Assembly (NCBI GenBank): GCA_946479025.1
Contig: CAMLDM010000014.1
Location: forward strand, 1-17,465
Direction of reading: 5' to 3'
DNA from: an uncultured Candidatus Saccharibacteria bacterium
GTDB lineage: Bacteria > Patescibacteria > Saccharimonadia > Saccharimonadales > CAMLKC01
Length of the DNA stretch: 17,465 nucleotides
This document shows, piece by piece, positions 1 through 5,930 of the stretch (its first letter is position 1; each line of letters begins with the position of its first letter). The notes beneath the pieces were generated by a model. The model was not told where the DNA came from. It did not search any database and saw nothing but the letters and a program-made list of their open reading frames with translations. The position numbers and the translations under genes are program-made.

Positions 1-17
1 GTTATTTGGCTTGTGGT

Positions 18-32
18 AATAAAAACACACAT
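18..32 (+). repeat. 15-bp direct repeat, copy 1, upstream of nrdA
   Basis: The 15-mer AATAAAAACACACAT occurs here and again, identically, at 99-113, so the two copies bracket the nrd promoter and both NrdR-like boxes. A near copy (AATAAAAACAAACAT, one difference) lies directly before the start codon of the small gene at 8913. It may be a common promoter-proximal or initially transcribed sequence in this genome; no function can be read from the sequence alone. Confidence 0.5.
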
Positions 33-39
33 AAAAAGC

Positions 40-68
40 TTGAAAACCACGCATATAGTGTCTATAGT
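40..68 (+). promoter_or_regulatory. Sigma-70-type promoter of the nrd operon
   Basis: TTGAAA at 40-45 and TATAGT at 63-68 are separated by exactly 17 bases, a good match to a vegetative promoter. The expected transcription start is near 75. One NrdR-like box fills the spacer and a second lies just after the start, so a bound repressor would block the polymerase. It is the best promoter found upstream of nrdA. TATAAT at 127-132 is a competing but less convincing -10 because it overlaps a ribosome-binding-site/start-codon arrangement. Confidence 0.6.
46..61. promoter_or_regulatory. NrdR-like box 1 (nrdA)
   Basis: ACCACGCATATAGTGT matches the known NrdR consensus acaCwAtATaTwGtgt at about 11 of 16 positions, with the right half perfect. 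It sits exactly in the spacer between the -35 and -10 elements. Its partner box starts 32 bases further on, the three-helical-turn spacing typical of NrdR box pairs. NrdR is an ATP/dATP-sensing repressor of ribonucleotide reductase genes; its gene is not in this window. Confidence 0.6.
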
Positions 69-77
69 CATATTCAG

Positions 78-93
78 ACGCTATATATGTAGC
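78..93. promoter_or_regulatory. NrdR-like box 2 (nrdA)
   Basis: ACGCTATATATGTAGC has a perfect left half of the NrdR consensus (about 11 of 16 overall) and lies just downstream of the predicted transcription start. Its core CGCTATATAT is identical to the core of the strongest box upstream of pyrG (7219-7234), which supports recognition by the same protein. Confidence 0.6.
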
Positions 94-98
94 CGTTC

Positions 99-113
99 AA
101 TAAAAACACACAT
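99..113 (+). repeat. 15-bp direct repeat, copy 2, in nrdA leader
   Basis: Exact second copy of AATAAAAACACACAT (first at 18-32). It falls in the predicted 5' leader of the nrd mRNA, between the second NrdR-like box and the AAGGAGG sequence at 119-125. Confidence 0.5.
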
Positions 114-130
114 TTAGCAAGGAGGGTATA

Positions 131-202
131 ATGCTCTGCTACGGCGGTATTCTTCTTGCACCCCAAAAAAATGAGAGACTTGGGGTAAATTGTGAAGGGT
201 AG
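131..202 (+). CDS. Possible 23-codon leader peptide upstream of nrdA
   Basis: An ATG at 131 follows a near-perfect Shine-Dalgarno AAGGAGG at 119-125 with 5 bases between, and opens a 23-codon frame ending with TAG at 200-202. The predicted peptide contains two cysteines (residues 3 and 21) and resembles nothing I recognise. The frame covers both arms of a 7-bp hairpin (160-166/180-186), so a translating ribosome would melt it, as in attenuation or uORF control of the gene behind. The alternative reading is that TATAAT at 127-132 is a promoter -10 and the frame is chance. The unusually good ribosome binding site is the main support; coding is not demonstrated. Confidence 0.35.
   Translation: MLCYGGILLAPQKNERLGVNCEG
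160..186 (+). promoter_or_regulatory. Leader hairpin before nrdA
   Basis: ACCCCAA at 160-166 is the exact reverse complement of TTGGGGT at 180-186, giving a 7-bp stem with a 13-base purine-rich loop. No run of T follows, so it is not an intrinsic terminator. It lies within the possible leader ORF and about 50 bases before the nrdA start, a position suited to translational control. Confidence 0.4.
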
Positions 203-237
203 AAACAATAACAAAAGTAGCAATAGGGGATAAGGGA

Positions 238-2634
238 ATGAGCGAAATTCATGTGGTAAAGCGCGACGGCACCCGCGAACCATTTGACGCCAATAAGATC
301 AACCTCGCGCTGGTAAAGGCCAGTGAGGGGCTTCCTGATCAGATACAAAAAGTTGTTCAAGTAGCTACGGAGCTGCAGCTGACATTATTTGACGGCATCA
401 CCAGCGAACAGCTCGACGAAGCGGTGATTCACACAGCGCTGCAAAACGTAAAGGACGACCCGGACTTTGATAAGATCGCGGCACGTTTGCTCCTCAAGAA
501 CATATACAAAAATATTCTTGGTGACTACGAAAACGAAACGGAGCTTAAAAAGCTTCACGAGCAGAAATTTCCAGAATATCTGAAGCAGGGCATTAAAGAC
601 GGCCTGCTTGACGAGCGTATGAACGGCAAGGTATTCGACATCAAAAAGCTGGCGGGAGCGCTCGACCCGTCCCGAGACCAACTGAGCAAATACCTCGGTG
701 TCGTGACTAATAAAAACCGCTATGCACTCCGCAAGCAAAGCGGAGCGCCTATCGAAGTTCCACAGTTTACCCACATGCGTATTGCCATGGGACTCAGCTT
801 CAACGAGGAAAACCCAACCGAAGCGGCTATCGACTTTTACCGCCACATGAGCAACCTCGACTACGTGCCGGGTGGTAGCACCCGCGTAAATGCCGGCGGT
901 TCGTTTCCGCAGCTTTCCAACTGCTTCCTTCTCGAGGTGCAGGACGACATGGAATCGATCGCAAAGGGTGTTCGCGACGTGATGTGGATTGCCAAGGGTA
1001 CCGGTGGTATCGGTATCAGCCTGAACAAGCTGCGCGCTGCGGGCTCGCCAGTAAAGACAACCAACACCGAAAGTACCGGCCCGATTCCATTCATGAAGAT
1101 GATCGATACGGCGCTATTTGCCGTCAGCCGTAAGGGTAAAAAAGCCGGTGCCGCCGCGCTGTACATGGAAAACTGGCACCTCAACTTTCCGCAGTTCCTC
1201 GATCTCAAACAGAACTCTGGGGACCCGTACCTTCGTACGCGCCTCGCCAACACCGCTGTATTCATTAGCGACGAGTTCATGAAACGCGTCTCGAAAGATC
1301 AGGACTGGTACCTGTTTGACCCGGCAGAGGTCTCTGACCTTCCGGAACTCTACGGCGAAGAATTCTCAGCTCGCTACAAAGAATATATCAAAAAAGCTGA
1401 AAAGGGCGAGATGCGCGAATTTTCAAAGGTGAAAGCCCGCGAACAGTTCCGCCAGATTCTTATCACGCTTCAGGCAACCAGCCATCCGTGGCTGACCTGG
1501 AAGGATACGATCAATGTTCGTGCACTGAACAACAACACTAGTACAATCCATCTTTCCAACCTCTGTACGGAAATCACTTTACCACAGGACAAAGACAATA
1601 CTGCCGTTTGCAACCTCGTAAGCATCAACCTGGCGGCGCACCTGAAGGAAGACAAAACCTGGGATTGGGATCGTCTGGCAGCTAGCACGCGAAGCGCCAT
1701 TCGTCAGCTCGATAACCTCTGTGATATCACCAACACGCCGATTCCGGAGGCTATGAACTCCAACCTGCAGAACCGTGCGCTCGGGCTTGGCCTGATGGGC
1801 TTTACCGATGTGACCGAGAAGCTTGGTTACAGCTACGAAAGCGAAGAAGCATATGATCTGATCGACCAGCTGACGGAATTCATCAGCTACAACGCTATCG
1901 ACGAATCGGCTGATATGGCAAAAACCCGCGGCGCCTACCCGACGTTTAAGGGAAGCGGCTGGAGCAAGGGCATCCTGCCGATCGACACGCTCGACGAGCT
2001 GGCTGCTGACCGCCATGTGAAGGTCGACGTTAATCGCAAAACGCGCCTGGATTGGGAAACACTTCGTGCCAAGGTGAAAAAGGGTATGCGAAATGCCACG
2101 CTTATGGCAATCGCACCGACCGCAAACATTGCGCACGTTGCAGGCACTACGCCAGGCATCGATCCGCAGTTCGCGCAGATCTTCTCGCGCAGCACGCTGA
2201 GCGGCAAGTTCCTTGAAGTGAACGTGAACCTCGTGAACGACCTTAAGGAACTTGGCATCTGGGACGACGTGAAAGAAGAAGTGCTTCGTACTCAGGGCGA
2301 CGTCCAGCAGATCGAGGCGATCCCGCAGCGAATAAAAGATGTATACAAAACGAGCTTCCAGCTCAGCCCGTACGCCTTCATTGAAGTAGCGGCGCGCGCG
2401 CAGAAATGGGTCGACCAAGCGATTTCCCGCAACATGTATCTGGAAACACGCGACATCGATGAATATGTGAACATTTACAGCACCGCCTGGAAAAAGGGAC
2501 TCAAAACGACGTACTACCTGCACGTTAAACCGCGCCACCAGGCAGAGCAGAGCACGGTGAAAGTTAACAAAGCCGAAACCGGTACCGGCCCGCGCAAAGC
2601 TGGCTTCGGATTCGCAAAGAAGCAAACGGTTTAA
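238..2634 (+). CDS. nrdA: Class I ribonucleoside-diphosphate reductase, alpha (large) subunit lacking the C-terminal cysteine tail
   Basis: Reduces ribonucleoside diphosphates to the 2'-deoxy forms for DNA synthesis, together with NrdB. The 798-residue protein has one N-terminal ATP-cone (about residues 4-95), which normally senses ATP/dATP. The 10-stranded barrel core carries the expected catalytic residues: C229 (SNCF) and C458 (AVCNL) as the disulfide pair, NLCTE at 441-445 with the thiyl C443, and the radical-transfer pair Y759-Y760. After these tyrosines only 38 residues remain and none is cysteine, although family members end with a Cys pair that re-reduces the active site. That motif appears in the next gene. 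The ATG at 238 is preceded by AGGGGA at 225-230, 7 bases away. It is the first full gene of an operon with the 59-codon gene and nrdB, probably under NrdR. The function is clear; the truncated tail is the anomaly. Confidence 0.96.
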   Translation: MSEIHVVKRDGTREPFDANKINLALVKASEGLPDQIQKVVQVATELQLTLFDGITSEQLDEAVIHTALQNVKDDPDFDKIAARLLLKNIYKNILGDYENETELKKLHEQKFPEYLKQGIKDGLLDERMNGKVFDIKKLAGALDPSRDQLSKYLGVVTNKNRYALRKQSGAPIEVPQFTHMRIAMGLSFNEENPTEAAIDFYRHMSNLDYVPGGSTRVNAGGSFPQLSNCFLLEVQDDMESIAKGVRDVMWIAKGTGGIGISLNKLRAAGSPVKTTNTESTGPIPFMKMIDTALFAVSRKGKKAGAAALYMENWHLNFPQFLDLKQNSGDPYLRTRLANTAVFISDEFMKRVSKDQDWYLFDPAEVSDLPELYGEEFSARYKEYIKKAEKGEMREFSKVKAREQFRQILITLQATSHPWLTWKDTINVRALNNNTSTIHLSNLCTEITLPQDKDNTAVCNLVSINLAAHLKEDKTWDWDRLAASTRSAIRQLDNLCDITNTPIPEAMNSNLQNRALGLGLMGFTDVTEKLGYSYESEEAYDLIDQLTEFISYNAIDESADMAKTRGAYPTFKGSGWSKGILPIDTLDELAADRHVKVDVNRKTRLDWETLRAKVKKGMRNATLMAIAPTANIAHVAGTTPGIDPQFAQIFSRSTLSGKFLEVNVNLVNDLKELGIWDDVKEEVLRTQGDVQQIEAIPQRIKDVYKTSFQLSPYAFIEVAARAQKWVDQAISRNMYLETRDIDEYVNIYSTAWKKGLKTTYYLHVKPRHQAEQSTVKVNKAETGTGPRKAGFGFAKKQTV

Positions 2635-2654
2635 GAAATTAGGGGGATAAGAAA

Positions 2655-2834
2655 ATGGGTATGAACGCAAACACAATCATCAGCGACGAAATGACACTGG
2701 AAGAAAAGTTGGCCGCGATTGACTTGGCCATGAAAAACGCACAGGAGCAGGCAAACGAAGAGGCGCAGGCGAACGGCACGATCGCCGCACCGCTCGACCC
2801 GGCCGATCTCACCATGTGCGAAGGCTGCCAGTAG
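2655..2834 (+). CDS. 59-aa protein ending in CEGCQ; probable detached redox tail of the RNR large subunit
   Basis: Small gene between nrdA and nrdB, 20 bases after the nrdA stop, in another reading frame. ATG at 2655 has its own Shine-Dalgarno (AGGGGGAT, 2641-2648). The product has an acidic helical stretch (about residues 12-40, with LEEKLAAIDLAM), then a short Ala/Pro/Asp-rich linker, then the last residues MCEGCQ. Class I RNR large subunits normally end in such a cysteine pair, which passes electrons from thioredoxin to the active-site disulfide; the NrdA here lacks it. My inference is that this peptide supplies the pair in trans, its helix perhaps docking on NrdA. A single sequencing error cannot explain the split, since the nrdA frame stops at 2632-2634 and the frame of this gene is closed by TAG at 2640-2642. 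The ATG at 2661 is an alternative start. The alternative role is a small thiol carrier or metal-binding peptide. Confidence 0.8.
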   Translation: MGMNANTIISDEMTLEEKLAAIDLAMKNAQEQANEEAQANGTIAAPLDPADLTMCEGCQ

Positions 2835-2890
2835 GAGACAATCCATGCAATTTTTAACAACCATCATAACGAAAGGAATCAACAGTCATC

Positions 2891-3946
2891 ATGGCAGGCA
2901 TTCTCGGAACCGGTATCCAAGACGGATTACTTCTTAAACCAATCAACTACCAGTGGGCGTACGACCTGTACAACCAGGCTGTGGCGAACACCTGGTTTCC
3001 AAACGAAATCCAGCTTGGCCAGGATCTTTCTGACTGGAAGAAAATGAGCGACGAGGAGCGTCACGCCGTTGAGTTCCTGATGAGCTACTTCAACCCGAAT
3101 GAGCTGCTGGTAAACAAGGCGCTCGCCTTCGGGGTTTATCCGTACGTGAACGCGGCCGAATGTCACCTGTACCTCGCCAAGCAGATGTGGGAAGAAGCCA
3201 ACCACTGCATGAGCTTCGAGTATGTGCTCGAGACGTTCCCGATCAACCGTGACAAAGCGTACGAAGCGCACGTCACGACTCCAAGCATGGCGCGCAAGGA
3301 AGAATTCGAGACCAAGTTCATCAAGCGCATGACCGAGGAAACGCTCGACATCACCACGACGGAAGGCAAGAAGGACTTCATCCGCAACCTCATCGCCTAC
3401 AACATCATCCTCGAAGGCATCTGGTTTTACAGCGGTTTCATGGTGGCGCTTTCATTCCGTCAGCGCAATTTGCTGCGTAACTTTGGCTCGCTGATTGACT
3501 GGGTTGTTCGCGATGAAAGCCTGCATCTTAAGTTCGGCATCAATCTGATCCTGACCGTGCTCGAGGAAAACGAAGATCTCCAAACTGAGGAATTTGCCGC
3601 TGAAATCAAGCAGATGATCCTTGACGGTGTCGAAATGGAAGAAGCGTACAACCGTGACCTGCTGCCAAACGGCATCCTGGGCCTGAACGCTGACTACATT
3701 AACCAGTATGTGAAGTACCTGGCCGACCGTCGCCTGGAAGAACTCGGTTTCGATGCGCATTACAAAGTGTCCAACCCGGCCAAATGGATGGCGGCTGCAA
3801 ACGACACGCTCGAGCTGGTGAACTTCTTTGAAAGTACCAACACTAGCTATGAGGTGAATGCCGGCACATCGTCTGCAAAGCCTGGCCAGAGCCCAAGCGC
3901 CGACCGCGACGAAAACGATCCGAATAACAGCATTCTCAATCAGTAA
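2891..3946 (+). CDS. nrdB: Class I ribonucleotide reductase, beta (radical-generating) subunit, Phe at the radical-Tyr position
   Basis: Ferritin-like small subunit (351 residues) whose dimetal site makes the oxidant that starts catalysis in NrdA. Metal ligands are readable: E71, E102, H105 (EANH), E175 (LEGIWFY), E209 and H212 (RDESLH). Spacing E71-E102 is 31 and E175-E209 is 34, as in E. coli NrdB. Two substitutions matter: the position of the radical tyrosine (E. coli Y122) is F109, and the first ligand (E. coli D84) is E71. Chlamydia-type class Ic enzymes, which use Mn/Fe, show this combination; the dimanganese class Id also lacks the Tyr. A Mn or Mn/Fe cofactor is therefore inferred. Y320 fits the radical-transfer tyrosine near the C-terminus, and the tail ENDPNNSILNQ should bind NrdA. 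AAAGGA at 2872-2877 is the nearest ribosome binding site, 13 bases from the ATG, which is rather far. A terminator follows. Confidence 0.95.
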   Translation: MAGILGTGIQDGLLLKPINYQWAYDLYNQAVANTWFPNEIQLGQDLSDWKKMSDEERHAVEFLMSYFNPNELLVNKALAFGVYPYVNAAECHLYLAKQMWEEANHCMSFEYVLETFPINRDKAYEAHVTTPSMARKEEFETKFIKRMTEETLDITTTEGKKDFIRNLIAYNIILEGIWFYSGFMVALSFRQRNLLRNFGSLIDWVVRDESLHLKFGINLILTVLEENEDLQTEEFAAEIKQMILDGVEMEEAYNRDLLPNGILGLNADYINQYVKYLADRRLEELGFDAHYKVSNPAKWMAAANDTLELVNFFESTNTSYEVNAGTSSAKPGQSPSADRDENDPNNSILNQ

Positions 3947-3965
3947 TGAAGGCTTAACAATCTGG

Positions 3966-3998
3966 CAAAATAGGCGTGGCATGGTCACGCTTATTTTG
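3966..3998 (+). terminator. Hairpin terminator of the nrd operon
   Basis: A 13-bp stem (3966-3978 with 3986-3998, one G-T pair) encloses a 7-base loop. The outer arms are A-rich on the left and T-rich on the right (TTATTTTG), so the 3' arm supplies the U-rich stretch, typical of an intrinsic terminator. It begins 20 bases after the nrdB stop and ends 16 bases before the next start codon. Confidence 0.7.
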
Positions 3999-4014
3999 TC
4001 CGAAGGGAAACTAA

Positions 4015-4626
4015 ATGAAGACGGAAATTGAAGTCAAGTTCACGGATATTACCATCGACGAGATACGCGAGAGGCTGCGTGCGGCCGGCGGTGTGTGTGA
4101 GCAGCCGATGCGTTTGATGAAGCGCGCGCTGATCGAAGAGCCGCACCACCAGGCGGAGCATTCGTTTATTCGCGTACGCGACGAAGGCGATAAAGTGACA
4201 CTGACATTCAAACGTCGGGCTGATGCGGCGGCCTCAAAGATTGACAGCGTTAAAGAGCTCGAAGTCGAGGTGAGTGACTTTGATAAAACCGTTGAGATTT
4301 TCTCGGAAGCCGGCTGGAAGTACAAAACCTTCCAGGAAAGTAAGCGCGAGACCTGGAAGCTGGACGATGTAGAAGTGGTCATCGACGAATGGCCGTGGCT
4401 GAAGCCGTATATTGAAATTGAGGGCGAAACCGAAGCGGAGCTTAAGGAAGCGGCGGAAAAACTCGGGCTCGATTGGAAAAATGTGATCATGGGGCATATC
4501 GACGCTCTGTATGAGCGCGAATACGAGTTTCAAGACGGTATCCGCGGCGTGATCGACCTGCCTGAAGTTCGCTTTGACGACCCGATTCCGTCGCAATTTA
4601 GGCTACGGAAAGTGGAAGAGGTATGA
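4015..4626 (+). CDS. CYTH-domain protein (class IV adenylate cyclase / triphosphatase family)
   Basis: 203-residue CYTH triphosphate tunnel protein. The N-terminus has the diagnostic ExExK signature (E4, E6, K8 in TEIEVKF), whose acidic residues bind divalent metal and whose basic residue contacts the triphosphate. Further conserved tunnel strands follow: FIRVRDEG, VTLTFKRR, and a late acidic strand IEIEGE near residues 141-147. Members include class IV adenylate cyclases, thiamine triphosphatases and inorganic tripolyphosphatases, and the sequence does not decide between them. The ATG at 4015 follows AAGGGA (4003-4008) by 6 bases. The stop overlaps the start of the manganese transporter gene (ATGA), so the two are co-translated. 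CYTH enzymes commonly use Mg or Mn, which may explain the pairing (inference). Confidence 0.85.
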   Translation: MKTEIEVKFTDITIDEIRERLRAAGGVCEQPMRLMKRALIEEPHHQAEHSFIRVRDEGDKVTLTFKRRADAAASKIDSVKELEVEVSDFDKTVEIFSEAGWKYKTFQESKRETWKLDDVEVVIDEWPWLKPYIEIEGETEAELKEAAEKLGLDWKNVIMGHIDALYEREYEFQDGIRGVIDLPEVRFDDPIPSQFRLRKVEEV

Positions 4627-5921
4627 GCGCGCTGAAAAGTCTCAGCGAAGTCCACCGTTCGGTCAGTGTGCCGGATCATGCGGCATCGTTTATCCGTAAG
4701 CTCCTCGCTTTTTCCGGCCCAGGTTACATGGTGGCGGTGGGCTACATGGACCCGGGTAACTGGGCGACCGATCTTGCGGGAGGGTCTCGATTTGGCTATG
4801 TACTGCTGTTCGTAATCATGCTTTCAAGCGTTTTTGCGATGTTTTTACAGCATCTCACTGTGAAGCTCGGCGTTGTGACGGGGCTGGATCTGGCGCAGAT
4901 TTGCCGCAAGGTCTTTCCTGGATGGATGAACGTCATCTTGTGGCTGATGGCTGAAATTATGATTATTGCGTGCGATCTGGCTGAGGTTATCGGCACGGCG
5001 ATCGCACTTGAGCTGCTATTTCATATTCCGCTCTCGATCGGCGTGGTGATTACCGCGCTGGATGTGCTGCTGCTCCTTTTCCTGCAGAAGAAAGGTTTCC
5101 GTTGGCTTGAGGCGCTGGTTATTGCACTTATTGCCATTGTGGTTGTGTGCTTCGGTTTGGAGTTAATCTTTTCGCAGCCGGCAATTGCGCCGCTTATGGG
5201 CGGCTTTTTGCCGGCGCGCGATCTCTTTACCAATCAGGAGATGCTATTTATTGCGGTGGGAATCTTGGGGGCGACGGTCATGCCACACAACCTGTATCTT
5301 CACTCGGCGGTCGTGCAGACCCGCGCACACAAGCAGACGGAAAAAGGGAAGCGGGAGGCGATTAAATTCGCGACAATCGACTCAACTGTCGCCCTGACGC
5401 TGGCATTTTTCGTGAATGCGTCGATCCTGATTCTCGCGGCCGCGACCTTCTTTACGACGGGGCATAATAATGTAGCTGAGATCGGCGACGCCTACAAATT
5501 GCTCGCGCCACTGCTTGGCGTCGGTATCGCGAGCGTCCTGTTTGCTGTGGCGCTATTGGCCTCGGGGCAGAACTCGACCGTAACGGCAACGCTGGCTGGC
5601 CAGATTATCCTCGAGGGATTCATGAACGTAAAGATTGCGCCGTGGGCGCGTCGGCTCATAACCCGTGCTCTTGCGATCATTCCTGCCGTGACAATTGCGC
5701 TGATGTTTGGCGGTTCGGGACTGAGCCGTCTGCTTATCTTCAGTCAGATCGTGCTAAGCTTACAGTTGCCGTTTGCTATTCTGCCGCTGGTGTATTTTAC
5801 GAGCAGCAAAAAGTATATGGGCACATTTGCTAACAGGTCGTGGCTCAAGGCTGTGGCGTCCGTGACAGCGGGTATCATTATCAGCTTAAACCTTTGGCTC
5901 ATAGCGAAAGTATTTATATAG
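4623..5921 (+). CDS. mntH: Nramp-family manganese/divalent metal transporter
   Basis: 432-residue proton-coupled importer of Mn2+ in the inner membrane, with about 11 hydrophobic segments. Both metal-site signatures of true Nramp transporters are intact: DPGN at 43-46 in the first membrane helix (YMDPGNWAT) and MPHN at 220-223 in the sixth. The methionine (M220) favours soft transition metals over Mg and Ca. The start ATG overlaps the CYTH stop by 4 bases, and the next gene begins 9 bases after its stop, so the three form one operon. The gene lies about 0.7 kb after a ribonucleotide reductase whose small subunit looks Mn-dependent, giving a plausible physiological reason for the location. Fe2+ or other metals could also be carried. 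Confidence 0.92.
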   Translation: MSALKSLSEVHRSVSVPDHAASFIRKLLAFSGPGYMVAVGYMDPGNWATDLAGGSRFGYVLLFVIMLSSVFAMFLQHLTVKLGVVTGLDLAQICRKVFPGWMNVILWLMAEIMIIACDLAEVIGTAIALELLFHIPLSIGVVITALDVLLLLFLQKKGFRWLEALVIALIAIVVVCFGLELIFSQPAIAPLMGGFLPARDLFTNQEMLFIAVGILGATVMPHNLYLHSAVVQTRAHKQTEKGKREAIKFATIDSTVALTLAFFVNASILILAAATFFTTGHNNVAEIGDAYKLLAPLLGVGIASVLFAVALLASGQNSTVTATLAGQIILEGFMNVKIAPWARRLITRALAIIPAVTIALMFGGSGLSRLLIFSQIVLSLQLPFAILPLVYFTSSKKYMGTFANRSWLKAVASVTAGIIISLNLWLIAKVFI

Positions 5922-5930
5922 GAGCAATTG

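Noticed and set aside
1579..2676. 365-codon open frame on the minus strand across nrdA
   Set aside because: It is fully antisense to the conserved catalytic half of nrdA, has no ribosome binding site or recognisable motif, and its Cys/Arg/Phe-rich composition is typical of a codon-bias shadow.
2845..2937. 30-codon frame with a good AGGAG just before nrdB
   Set aside because: Overlaps the nrdB start in another frame, with a His/Arg-rich nonsense-like product; at most it might aid re-initiation at nrdB.
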